Source: Rhizobium jaguaris | Lineage (GTDB): Bacteria > Pseudomonadota > Alphaproteobacteria > Rhizobiales > Rhizobiaceae | DNA length: 64,000 nucleotides | NCBI RefSeq assembly: GCF_003627755.1 | Contig: NZ_CP032695.1 | Location: forward strand, 558,001 to 622,000 | Direction of reading: 5' to 3' | Part shown: piece after piece, positions 29,356 through 37,306 of the stretch | Numbering within the stretch: the stretch's first letter is position 1 | Layout: each line of letters begins with the position of its first letter | Translations under genes and position numbers: made by a program | The notes under the pieces: generated by a model | The model's database searches: none | Seen by the model: the letters and a program-made list of their open reading frames with translations, nothing else | Told to the model about the DNA's origin: nothing

Positions 29356-30302
29356 GAATAGTGGACCTTTCTATCCATCACGCGCGCCTGAAAGAGCGTC
29401 AGCGAGACGACGATCACCAGGAAGACGATCGTGACGGCGGCGCCGTAGCCTGTGCGCAGATACTCAAAACTTTCGCGGTACAGCGTGTAGAGCAGCACGT
29501 CGGAGGAATGGCGCGGTCCGCCCTGCGTGAGGATCTGCACCGTATCGAAGACCCGGAAGGCGTTGAGCGCCACGACGATCACCACGAACATCGTCGTCGG
29601 GCCGAGCATCGGTAGTGTGACCGTCCTTAGCCGGTCGAGCCAAAGATCGGCGCCGTCGACACTCGCTGCGTCGTAGAGATCCTTCGGGATGCCCTTGAGG
29701 CCAGCCAGAAACAAAACCATGGCGAAGCCCAGATTCTGCCAGATGCCGATGACGGCGAGCGCGGCGAGCACGGTATTCTCGTCCCGCAACCAGTTAGCGG
29801 TTGGAAGACCCGCGGCCGCAAAAATATGGTTCACGAGCCCGATTGTCGGATGAAGAAGCGCCTCCCAGGAGATCGCCATCGCCGCCAACATCGCCATGTA
29901 GGGCAGGAAATGCACAGCCCGATAGAAGGCCCTGAGGCTCCTGCCGCTTTCGACCAGAAGAGCGACCACCAGGCCGAGGACGACAGTCGCCGGCACGACG
30001 ATTGACACGTAGATGAGCGTGTTCAAGAACGACACCTGGAAATCCGGGTCGCCGAAGACCTCGCGAAAATTGGCAAGTCCGACGAAGCGCAGGCTCGTCG
30101 CGCCGAACTGCCAATCGGTAAGGGCAATGCCGAGCACGGCCAGAACCGGCAGGATGAAGAGGGCAATGAGCGCGACCGTCGCAGGTCCTGCGAGCCAGAA
30201 GGCCGCCATCGCCTCGCCTGCCGCCATCGCCCGCGCCGCCGCGCCCGGTCCATCGGTTGACGAAGGGCGCGTCTTCGGCACGGGATCGATTGCGACCGTC
30301 AT
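29352..30302 (-). CDS. ABC sugar permease, MalF/UgpA-like
   Basis: A 316-residue permease with a cytoplasmic N-terminus of about 40 residues and six to seven membrane segments. The EAA loop is AASVDGADLWLDRLRTVTLPMLG. It overlaps both neighbours by 4 bases (ATPase upstream, second permease downstream), so transporter subunits are produced in fixed ratio. Confidence 0.92.
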   Translation of the reverse strand: MTVAIDPVPKTRPSSTDGPGAAARAMAAGEAMAAFWLAGPATVALIALFILPVLAVLGIALTDWQFGATSLRFVGLANFREVFGDPDFQVSFLNTLIYVSIVVPATVVLGLVVALLVESGRSLRAFYRAVHFLPYMAMLAAMAISWEALLHPTIGLVNHIFAAAGLPTANWLRDENTVLAALAVIGIWQNLGFAMVLFLAGLKGIPKDLYDAASVDGADLWLDRLRTVTLPMLGPTTMFVVIVVALNAFRVFDTVQILTQGGPRHSSDVLLYTLYRESFEYLRTGYGAAVTIVFLVIVVSLTLFQARVMDRKVHYS

Positions 30303-31462
30303 CGCGCATACTCCCTGATCGCATGGGTGCTGGCGCTGGGCCTAACACGCATGCCGGCCGCATCGAAGACGATCATGCGGTCGGCCGGGACTGTCAGCTG
30401 CAACGTTTTGCCAAGTACGGCCTCCGAGGCCTGCTCCACAGGCAGGCGGGCGATCAGCAGTTCTTCCACGCCATCCATGTCCAAATGCACGAAGAGGTCG
30501 GAGCCCAGATGTTCGACGAGGCGAATGCGCCCGCAGAAGGCGTCCGGCTGGTCGCGTCCGGCAATCTGGAATGCTTCAGGGCGGATGCCGATTGTCAACG
30601 TTGTGCCGGGCTGCTGTTCGACGGTCAGCGGCAATAGTGTGCCGGCAGTTTCGACCCTGCCGCGCTCACGCACCGCCGCCTTCAATATGTTGATCTTCGG
30701 CGAACCGATAAATTCCGCCACACGGAGGTCCGCCGGGTCGGCATAGATGTCCTGCGGTTTACCCACCTGGAGCAGTTCGCCCTCAAGCATGACCGCGACG
30801 CGGTCCGACAATGTCATGGCTTCCGCCTGATCGTGAGTGACATAGATGAAGGTGACGCCCAACCGGGTGTGCAATTCCTTGATCTCGGCGCGCATCTGGA
30901 CGCGCAGCTTGGCGTCGAGGTTTGAGAGTGGCTCGTCCATCAGGAAGACAGCCGGATCGCGCACCATTGCGCGGCCGACTGCCACCCGCTGCCGCTGCCC
31001 GCCGGAGAGCTGCCCCGGCTTGCGGCCGAGCAGGTGGCCGATGCCGAGCGCATCGGCGGTGTCGGCGACGGCGTTTTCGATCTCGGCGCCGGTCCGCCCG
31101 GTACCCGGAATAAACCAGCCGATCAGCGGCAGGCGCTGCCAGGCCGAGAGCCTGCGCATTCTGAGCGGCAAGGCCATGTTCGCGGCAACGGTCATATGGG
31201 GATAGAGCGCGTAGGACTGGAACACCATGGCGACGTCACGCGCCCCGGGCCGTAGGCCGTCGACATTTCTGCCGCCGATCGACAGGCTTCCGCCGTCCTG
31301 GACTTCGAGCCCGGCGAGGATCCTCAGCAGTGTCGACTTTCCGCAACCGCTCGGTCCGAGCAATGTCAGGAATTCCCCGTGCGCGACGTCGAGTGAGACG
31401 TCGCGGAGCACAGGCGTCGGGCCGTAACTCTTCGTCAGGTTGGAAAGGCTCAGTTCCGCCAT
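30299..31462 (-). CDS. ABC transporter ATP-binding protein, UgpC/MsmK-like
   Basis: A 387-residue ATPase. Walker A GPSGCGKST, signature LSGGQRQRVAVGRAM, Walker B VFLMDEPLSNLDAKLR and switch His THDQAEAMTLSD are intact. The C-terminal 110 residues are the OB-fold/TOBE regulatory domain of CUT1 importers (TIGIRPEAFQIAG). It contains a short insertion between Walker A and the signature (LIGWFIPGTGRTGAE) absent from typical UgpC proteins. It is first in the operon and divergent from the GntR regulator; a GntR-style palindrome lies 42 bases upstream of its ATG. Confidence 0.92.
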   Translation of the reverse strand: MAELSLSNLTKSYGPTPVLRDVSLDVAHGEFLTLLGPSGCGKSTLLRILAGLEVQDGGSLSIGGRNVDGLRPGARDVAMVFQSYALYPHMTVAANMALPLRMRRLSAWQRLPLIGWFIPGTGRTGAEIENAVADTADALGIGHLLGRKPGQLSGGQRQRVAVGRAMVRDPAVFLMDEPLSNLDAKLRVQMRAEIKELHTRLGVTFIYVTHDQAEAMTLSDRVAVMLEGELLQVGKPQDIYADPADLRVAEFIGSPKINILKAAVRERGRVETAGTLLPLTVEQQPGTTLTIGIRPEAFQIAGRDQPDAFCGRIRLVEHLGSDLFVHLDMDGVEELLIARLPVEQASEAVLGKTLQLTVPADRMIVFDAAGMRVRPSASTHAIREYAR

Positions 31463-31490
31463 GTCGGGATTGTCCGCAGCTCACTCAAAT

Positions 31491-31505
31491 TTGTCTTGAC
31501 GACAA
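31491..31505. promoter_or_regulatory. Inverted repeat TTGTC-N5-GACAA, second operator candidate
   Basis: TTGTCTTGACGACAA is an inverted repeat with 5-base arms and a 5-base spacer. It overlaps by two bases the larger palindrome at 31504-31521, so the two would occupy adjacent DNA faces 28 bases before the ATPase start codon. It may be a weaker second binding site of the divergent regulator. Confidence 0.4.
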
Positions 31506-31521
31506 TCTGTCTAGACAGATT
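31504..31521. promoter_or_regulatory. 18-bp perfect palindrome, predicted GntR (HutC/PhnF-type) operator
   Basis: AATCTGTCTAGACAGATT is a perfect palindrome. Its core GTCTAGAC fits the GT-N-TA-N-AC consensus known for HutC-subfamily GntR regulators. It lies between the divergent ABC-transporter operon (start 31462) and the gene for a HutC/PhnF-type regulator (start 31640), so it can control both. No other such palindrome was noticed in the window. Confidence 0.75.
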
Positions 31522-31639
31522 CTGTTTCAGCTTCGTGACAGCGGCGTATAAGATGCGAGCGGCAATTTGGGTGGTTCCGGGTCGTGCCAGGCTTCCATAT
31601 TATGATGGCGAGTCGACCACAGAATGACGGATACAGGTA

Positions 31640-32383
31640 ATGGCAGCAGAACTCGTGCGACACGAGGGGCAGGACGAGCCGCTCTGGAAACAGATCGAGG
31701 CTATTCTTTTGCAAGAGATCAAGGATGGGCGTTTCAGGGGGAATGGGCGACTTCCCTCGGAGTTCGATCTGGCGGCGGAATTCGGTGTCAACCGGCACAC
31801 GGCCCGCCAAGCAATTGCCGCCCTGGTGCAGCGGGGAGTGCTGTTCAAGCGAAAGGGCGGCGGTTCCTATGTCGTTCCGGAGATGCTGGACTACGCCATC
31901 GGCGAGCGAACCCGCTTCAGTACTAACGTCGCCCTACAGGGGCGCGAGCCGGCACATACCCTGCTCGTGGTCGACGAACGTGCCACGCACAAGAAGGCTG
32001 CGCAGGCTCTGAACATGGCCGAGGGCGATCCGGCAGTCTACATCTCGCTGATCGGCGAGGCCGACGATATTCCGATCTCGGTGGGTGAAACCTACCTCTC
32101 GGCAGCCCGGTTTCCGGGCTTCGGGGCGAAATACCGGGAAACCTATTCGATGACCAAGGCTTTGGCGCATTACGGTGTGTTCGACTACAAGCGCGACGTA
32201 ACGCGCTGTATTGCCAGGATGCCGTCGCCGGAGGACGTCAAGCATCTGAGGCAGTCGGAATCGTCACCGGTCCTGTTCGTGGAGAGCGTCGACATCGATC
32301 TGGAGGGACATCCAATCGTTTATCATGAGACCCGGTATGCCGGCGAACGCGTTCAATTCGTCATCCGGCGTGGAGATCTCTGA
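31640..32383 (+). CDS. GntR-family regulator, HutC/PhnF subfamily
   Basis: A 247-residue regulator. N-terminal winged helix: PLWKQIEAILLQEIKDGRF, LPSEFDLAAEFGVNRHTARQAIAALVQRGVLFKRKGGGSYV. C-terminal UTRA ligand-binding domain from about residue 95 (ISVGETYLSAARFPG, HPIVYHETRYAGERVQFV). Within the subfamily it most resembles PhnF, the regulator of phosphonate/phosphate-ester genes. It is divergent from the ABC operon, and the palindrome at 31504-31521 is its probable operator. It likely represses the transporter until a ligand derived from the imported compound appears. Confidence 0.9.
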   Translation: MAAELVRHEGQDEPLWKQIEAILLQEIKDGRFRGNGRLPSEFDLAAEFGVNRHTARQAIAALVQRGVLFKRKGGGSYVVPEMLDYAIGERTRFSTNVALQGREPAHTLLVVDERATHKKAAQALNMAEGDPAVYISLIGEADDIPISVGETYLSAARFPGFGAKYRETYSMTKALAHYGVFDYKRDVTRCIARMPSPEDVKHLRQSESSPVLFVESVDIDLEGHPIVYHETRYAGERVQFVIRRGDL

Positions 32384-32461
32384 TGGTTTGCCCGCTCCCA
32401 CCTCGCTGCTAAACATTGCGCTGAGCAAGGCCCCACCGGGTCGTTGCCGAGCCCAGCACTC

Positions 32462-33844
32462 TTATCGCCGTAGAACGATCATCTTTTCCTCGGACATATC
32501 CTTCATGGTCCAGGGAATGCCTCCGACGCCATAGCCCGACTCCTTGCGGCCGGCGAATGGCATCCAGTCTGTCCTGAACGCCGTATGGTCGTTGATCATG
32601 ACGGCGGAGGCTTCCAATCTTTGCGCAGCGGTCAGGGCAGGTCCGATATCCCTAGCAAAAACGCTTGCCTGGAAGGACCATCTGACACCGTTTGCCGCTT
32701 CGATGGCGGAGCCGAAATCCTCGTAACCATAGACGCAGACCACCGGCCCGAAAACCTCGAGCTGCGAGACCTTCGCCTCGGGCGGCGGGTTCAGCAGGAT
32801 GGAGGGCTTCAGCGTCGTTTCCGAGAGATGTCCGCCGCCGATCCGGCCTGCCCCGGCAGCAATCGCTTCGTCGATCCATTCGGAGACCCTGTTGGCTTCA
32901 CGCGGATGGATCAGCGGTCCGACTTCGGTATTTGGAAGCAGCGGATCGCCAACCCGAAGTGCGGCCACACGTGCCGAGAGAACCTCGACAAAGTCATCGA
33001 AACGCGCACGGTCCACGAAAATGCGTTGGGTGGAAACGCACACCTGGCCTGCGTGATAATAGGCGCCCTTCGTGATCGGTTCTATGATCGTCCCGATATC
33101 CGCGCTGCTATGGATCAGCACTGGAGCTGCTCCGCCGTGTTCAAGTGCACATCGCGTGCCGGGAGGAAGCTTGCTCCGGAGATACCATCCGACTTTCGCC
33201 GATCCGATAAAGCTGAGGAATCTAACGCGCGGATCGGTCGCGAGTTTCTCCGCCAGCAGGTTGTCGTCGGTGATGAGCGTCTGACACCAGCGTTCTTCCA
33301 GTCCGGCCTCGCGGAAGAGCGCCACGAGATCGAGGCAGCTCAAGGGTGTCGCAGCCGCTGGTTTTATGATGACGGGGCACCCGACCGCTATGGCAGGTGC
33401 AATCTGGTGGATGATCAAGTTCAGGGGATGGTTGAATGCGGAAATGGCGGCCACTACACCGATGGGCTCTTTCGTCGTAAACGCCCATCTGCCTTCGCTC
33501 GCCGGCGTCAGCCCCATCGGGATCTCTTTGCCGGCGAAGTTCCTCAGCTCGTCGGCGGCGTTGCGGAGACCGTCGGCAGCTCTGGCGACCTCCACAGCCG
33601 CATCCGGATAAGGCTTGCCTCCTTCCAGCGCGATCTGCTTGGCGAATGTTTCCGCCCGGGCGTTTAGAAGGTCGGCAACCTTCCGGAGGATGGCGACACG
33701 CTCATATGTCTTGAGCCAGCCATCCCGATCCTTGAATGCCGCGGCGGCGGCCGCAAGCTTGGTCGCTAGAGTCGGCGCATCGTCCATCGGTATCTCGCGC
33801 GCGGGCGAACGGTCGAAGGCTTGAAATACTGTCAAAGTGCTCAT
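32462..33844 (-). CDS. NAD(P)-dependent aldehyde dehydrogenase
   Basis: A 460-residue ALDH-superfamily enzyme. NAD-binding: FNHPLNLIIHQIAPAIAVG and the FIGSAKVGWYL (GSxxxG-like) turn. Catalytic Glu lies in LEHGGAAPV and the nucleophilic Cys in AGQVCVSTQR; EVFGPVVCVYGYED follows. ALDHs oxidise aldehydes to acids in the cytoplasm. The start overlaps the stop of the acetolactate-synthase-like gene by 4 bases, implying a two-step pathway in which the ThDP enzyme makes or consumes the aldehyde. A phosphonoacetaldehyde-type role cannot be excluded given the PhnF-like neighbour, but nothing in the sequence proves it. Confidence 0.88.
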   Translation of the reverse strand: MSTLTVFQAFDRSPAREIPMDDAPTLATKLAAAAAAFKDRDGWLKTYERVAILRKVADLLNARAETFAKQIALEGGKPYPDAAVEVARAADGLRNAADELRNFAGKEIPMGLTPASEGRWAFTTKEPIGVVAAISAFNHPLNLIIHQIAPAIAVGCPVIIKPAAATPLSCLDLVALFREAGLEERWCQTLITDDNLLAEKLATDPRVRFLSFIGSAKVGWYLRSKLPPGTRCALEHGGAAPVLIHSSADIGTIIEPITKGAYYHAGQVCVSTQRIFVDRARFDDFVEVLSARVAALRVGDPLLPNTEVGPLIHPREANRVSEWIDEAIAAGAGRIGGGHLSETTLKPSILLNPPPEAKVSQLEVFGPVVCVYGYEDFGSAIEAANGVRWSFQASVFARDIGPALTAAQRLEASAVMINDHTAFRTDWMPFAGRKESGYGVGGIPWTMKDMSEEKMIVLRR

Positions 33845-35493
33845 GCTGTCTGCTCCGGCAAAACGGGAAGTCTCTTGCTGAGCTCGTCAACGAGGACGCG
33901 CTTATTCTCGGAATAATCGATGGGTACCACGACAAGATGGACCCCGCCTTCCAAGAATGCCTGCTCCAGTGTCGGAACGAAGTGATCGATATGTTCCACG
34001 CGGTGGCCCTTGGCCCCATAGGCTTCAGCATATCTTACAAAGTCGGGATTCCCGAAAGTCATGCCGTAGTCCGGGAACTCGTCGACTGCCTGCTTCCAGC
34101 GGATCATCCCGTATGCCCCGTCTTCCAGCACCAGAATGACAAGGTTGAGCTTGAGGCGAACCGCGGTCTCGATTTCCTGGCTGTTCATCATGAAGCCTCC
34201 ATCCCCGCAGACTGCCATTACTCGGCGATGAGGATAGAGGAGAGAGGCCGTCATTGCTGACGGAAGGCCCGCACCCATGGTGGCAAGCGCATTGTCCAGC
34301 AGCAGCGTATTCGCAACCTGCGTCCTGTAGTTCCGGGCAAACCAGATCTTATACATGCCGTTGTCGAGCGCCACGATGCCGTCGGGCGGTATGACGGTGC
34401 GCACATCATGGACGATCCGCTGCGGTGTGAAACGGTCTTCCTCCGCACGCGCTGCGACCCTTTCCAGGATTCCCGCACGCAGCGGCAGAAGGGCTTTCGC
34501 GTTGGGGAGCTGTCCTTCAAGCCTGTCGGCGAGGAGCTTCAGCGAGGGACCGATATCGCCGATGACCTCCGTTTGCGGGAAATAGACCTGCTCCACCGTT
34601 GCCGGCTGATATCCGACGTGGACCACCTGAGGACCGGTTTTTCCCATGATGAACGGTGGCTTCTCGATGGTATCGTGGCCGATCGTGACAATGAGGTCCG
34701 CCCGCTCGATCGCTTCATGGACGTAATCGCGTTCGGAGAGCGCTGCCGTGCCGATATAGAGTTCAGTACCGCCGGGCACCGTGCCCTTGCCCATTTGGGT
34801 GGTGAAATACGGTATCCCGGTCCTGATGACGAAATTGGCCAGATCCGATGTCGAACGCGGGCGGGAGGCGGCTGCGCCGAGCATGATGAGCGGCCGCTTC
34901 GCACGCCGGATCAATTCGGCCGCCCTATTGAGCGCGTCCGCATTCGCGACGGGCAGCTCTGCCGGATGAGGCGGCACCATCGGGACAGGCGCGCTTTCCT
35001 CGGCGGCGATATCCTCAGGCAGCTCCAGATGGACGGGACCCGGCCGTTCCTCCTGCGCAATCCTGAACGCCTCGCGTACCAGCGTCGGTATGATCGACGG
35101 CGAGACGATCTGGCGAGAAAGCTTGGTCAGCGGCTTCATGCTGCCGACGACATCGACGACCTGGAAGCGCGCCTGGCGTGAAGACAGAACGCCCTTTTGC
35201 CCGGTGATCATGATCATCGGCATTGCACCCAAGAGAGCGTAGGCAGCGCCTGTCGAGAGATTTAGCGCGCCGGGGCCGAGGGTGGAAATGCACACACCGG
35301 GCTTTCCAGTCAGCCGGCCGTAGGTCGCGGCCATGAAAGCGGCGGCCTGCTCGTGCCTGGTCAGTACAAGCTCGATCGAGGACGTCCGGATCGCCTCAAC
35401 GACGTCGAGGTTTTCTTCTCCGGGAATCCCGAATATGCGTTCGACGCCTTCATTTTCCAATGCGGCGACAAGAAATTCCGATCCTTTGGGCAT
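33841..35493 (-). CDS. Acetolactate synthase large-subunit-like ThDP enzyme
   Basis: A 550-residue thiamine-diphosphate enzyme of the acetolactate synthase (AlsS/IlvB) type. N-terminal PYR domain has the catalytic Glu in TRHEQAAAFMA; the PP domain has the ThDP motif CGDGGFMMNSQEIETAVRL. The central domain binds FAD in true AHAS; here it is present but the FAD motif is not obvious, as in catabolic AlsS. No small regulatory subunit is adjacent. With the overlapping downstream ALDH gene it may form a catabolic 2-oxoacid/aldehyde route rather than branched-chain amino-acid synthesis. Confidence 0.88.
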   Translation of the reverse strand: MPKGSEFLVAALENEGVERIFGIPGEENLDVVEAIRTSSIELVLTRHEQAAAFMAATYGRLTGKPGVCISTLGPGALNLSTGAAYALLGAMPMIMITGQKGVLSSRQARFQVVDVVGSMKPLTKLSRQIVSPSIIPTLVREAFRIAQEERPGPVHLELPEDIAAEESAPVPMVPPHPAELPVANADALNRAAELIRRAKRPLIMLGAAASRPRSTSDLANFVIRTGIPYFTTQMGKGTVPGGTELYIGTAALSERDYVHEAIERADLIVTIGHDTIEKPPFIMGKTGPQVVHVGYQPATVEQVYFPQTEVIGDIGPSLKLLADRLEGQLPNAKALLPLRAGILERVAARAEEDRFTPQRIVHDVRTVIPPDGIVALDNGMYKIWFARNYRTQVANTLLLDNALATMGAGLPSAMTASLLYPHRRVMAVCGDGGFMMNSQEIETAVRLKLNLVILVLEDGAYGMIRWKQAVDEFPDYGMTFGNPDFVRYAEAYGAKGHRVEHIDHFVPTLEQAFLEGGVHLVVVPIDYSENKRVLVDELSKRLPVLPEQTA

Positions 35494-35932
35494 GTCGATC
35501 TCCGAATGGTTTGTCAGCCATCATCCATGCCAGCGCCTGCTGAGCAAGACTTTTATTGGCGGCGCTATTCTCTAGCGGTTGAACCGGGAACTGGCAGCGT
35601 TCCGTCTCACGATACGCGACGGCAGGTCGTCCCGGCTAGCCAGGCTCCGTGCTTTGCACTTCTGTGGTTGCCGCCCGTTTTGCAAGAAGTTTCTGACCTT
35701 TTGTGCGTGTGATCGAGTGCGGTCTTCTGTCAGGCCTTTCGTTGCGACGCTTCCAAAGGCCGCCGGCCGGTATGGTGATCTGCGGAGCGGGTCCAAATCT
35801 TAATTCCGAGCTTGCATGCTCAAAGTGCCAAACTGGTTTTCCCGTCCCGATCGGTTCGATCATGCGCCCATTCTGGTCATTGCCTTCTCACACCCGTCTC
35901 CCTGCGTTACTCAGGCATGCTCTGCATGAAGT
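35494..35932. other. Intergenic region and probable 3' end of the IS110-family element
   Basis: A 439-base region without a supported gene. Its left part is the promoter region of the acetolactate-synthase-like gene. Its right part (from an unknown point to 35932) should be the end of the IS110-family element that follows the transposase stop. In the IS1111 subgroup this end encodes the guide (bridge/seek) RNA. I could not define the insertion boundary by eye. Confidence 0.35.
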
Positions 35933-36961
35933 TCATACAGCCATGCCCGACGCCGGAACTCGATAATTTTCACCCTTCGCCAGCATGGCCCAGATCGCCC
36001 GCGCCATCTTGTTTGCGAGAGCGATCGCCACCAGCATGCGCGGCTTTCTTGCCAGCATCCGGGCCAGCCACGAACCGTCAGCAATCCGTTTACGACCCAT
36101 CCATGTGATGCGCGACATCGCGCCAATGATCAGCAACCTGCGAATGTCGGCCTGCCCAGCTTTGGAAACGCGGCCAAGGCGCTCTTTCCCGCCGGAGGAA
36201 AACTGTTTTGGGACAAGACCAAGCCATGCCGCAAAATCACGGCCGCGACGGAAGCTTCTCATTGCCGGCGCGAAGGCTTCAACGGCCATTGCCGTCATCG
36301 GGCCGACGCCGGGCATGGTCTGAAGCCGCTGCGCGATATCCGTCTGCTTGGCGACCTCTCCAATTTTCTTTGTCTTATCATCGATCCTGGCGGTCTTCTC
36401 CGCAATCTGAGCCAAAAGATCGCGGCACTCTTCCTGGACGAGCTGAGGCAGATCATTGCCTATTTCATCGAGAATGGCCTCGATACGCTTGATATGACTG
36501 ATCCCCAACGGAACGACATGACCGTATTCGTAGAGCACGGCGCGCAAAGCATTGACCAGTTCGGTGCGCTGATGGACGATGCGCTCGCGTGCGCGGAATA
36601 AGATCGCTCGTGCTTGCTGAGCTTCCGTCTTTGGTTCGACAAAGCGCATTTCGGGACGCTGCGCGGCAGTGACAATCGCCTCGGCATCTGCAGCATCATT
36701 CTTCTGCCTTTTGACAAAGGGCCGCACATATTGCGGGGCGATTAGCTTGACTGCATGTCCAAGCTTCACCAGCTCGCGCGCCCAGAAATGCGCGCTACCG
36801 CACGACTCCATAACCGCGACGCATGGCGGCTGCGCTTCCATAAACCTGAGAAATTGCACGCGGCCAATTTTCTTGCGGAACTTCACTTCCCCCATCATCG
36901 ATGCCCCGTGAAGCTGAAATACATTTTTTGCCAGATCAATGCCAATCATAGTATCGTACAT
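35933..36961 (-). CDS. IS110-family transposase
   Basis: A 342-residue DEDD transposase. The N-terminal RuvC-like domain has the first Asp in MIGIDLAKNVFQLHG, the Glu in AVMESCGSAHFW and KNDAADAEAIV; the C-terminal Tnp20 domain has PGVGPMTAMAVEAF and GKERLGRVSKAGQADIRRLL with its conserved Ser/Gly residues. Sequence style is closest to the IS1111-like branch. ATG at 36961 is the family start; the frame extends 29 codons upstream. The gene looks intact. IS110 elements use a structured RNA from their own non-coding end to choose donor and target, and lack classical terminal repeats. Confidence 0.92.
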   Translation of the reverse strand: MYDTMIGIDLAKNVFQLHGASMMGEVKFRKKIGRVQFLRFMEAQPPCVAVMESCGSAHFWARELVKLGHAVKLIAPQYVRPFVKRQKNDAADAEAIVTAAQRPEMRFVEPKTEAQQARAILFRARERIVHQRTELVNALRAVLYEYGHVVPLGISHIKRIEAILDEIGNDLPQLVQEECRDLLAQIAEKTARIDDKTKKIGEVAKQTDIAQRLQTMPGVGPMTAMAVEAFAPAMRSFRRGRDFAAWLGLVPKQFSSGGKERLGRVSKAGQADIRRLLIIGAMSRITWMGRKRIADGSWLARMLARKPRMLVAIALANKMARAIWAMLAKGENYRVPASGMAV

Positions 36962-37198
36962 TCCGCCGTCCTCTCCGCTCGGTGGCCCTAACGAACCACC
37001 ATCCTGGCACATTGCGATGCCGTTGGGGGAGGGCGGCAACCATCCCATCTTAATTGTAAGAATGCGGCAGTTTGGTTCAGGCTTGGCATTTAATTGTGAG
37101 AATCGTGGCTACGGAATTTTCAAATTAAGTGAACGGGTAATGGCCTGATATCGTTGAGTCGCGATTCTCGAAATTAAATGGAAAGTGACATCATGCTC
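36962..37198. other. Non-coding DNA upstream of the transposase, bridge-RNA candidate region
   Basis: A 237-base gene-free segment between the transposase start and the broken ATPase gene. It includes the 5' end of the IS110-family element and, from about 37050, IS-end-like repeats. If the element belongs to the IS110 subgroup proper, its guide RNA would be encoded here on the minus strand; if IS1111, on the other side of the gene. The stretch 36985-37045 has several complementary GC-rich segments compatible with a structured RNA, but I did not fold it. Confidence 0.35.
37050..37180. repeat. Cluster of related repeats resembling an IS terminus
   Basis: Three related segments: TTAATTGTAAGAATG at 37050-37064, CATTTAATTGTGAGAATCG at 37087-37105, and, inverted, 37158-37180 whose reverse complement starts CATTTAATTTCGAGAATCG. 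The second and third match at 19 of 23 positions in opposite orientation. Multiple short repeats near an end are typical of IS21-like elements. This cluster borders the point where the ATPase coding sequence stops, so it is probably the remaining terminus of an element into which, or beside which, the IS110 element inserted. Confidence 0.5.
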
Positions 37199-37282
37199 CC
37201 CATCCTTCAGCACCTGCGCATTTCCGAAGAATTTGGAAACGCCTTCCAGGACGACAATTGGGGTTGTTGCGGCATTTGCCAT
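37199..37282 (-). pseudogene. Start of an ABC transporter ATPase gene, cut off by IS DNA
   Basis: From ATG 37282 (GGAG upstream) the frame encodes MANAATTPIVVLEGVSKFF and then GNAQVLKD, an ABC-ATPase N-terminus including the beta-strand before Walker A. Similarity stops after about 28 residues, where the repeat-rich IS-like DNA begins. The rest of the gene is missing. It lies directly after the complete ATPase gene at 37307-38092, so the locus originally carried two ATPases or the second replaced another subunit. Confidence 0.75.
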
Positions 37283-37306
37283 GGGTGGTCTCCGTCAGCG
37301 GGTGGT

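Noticed and set aside
35636..35863. Minus-strand 75-codon frame between the acetolactate-synthase-like gene and the IS110 element
   Set aside because: No ribosome-binding site, no recognisable domain and atypical composition; treated as non-coding.
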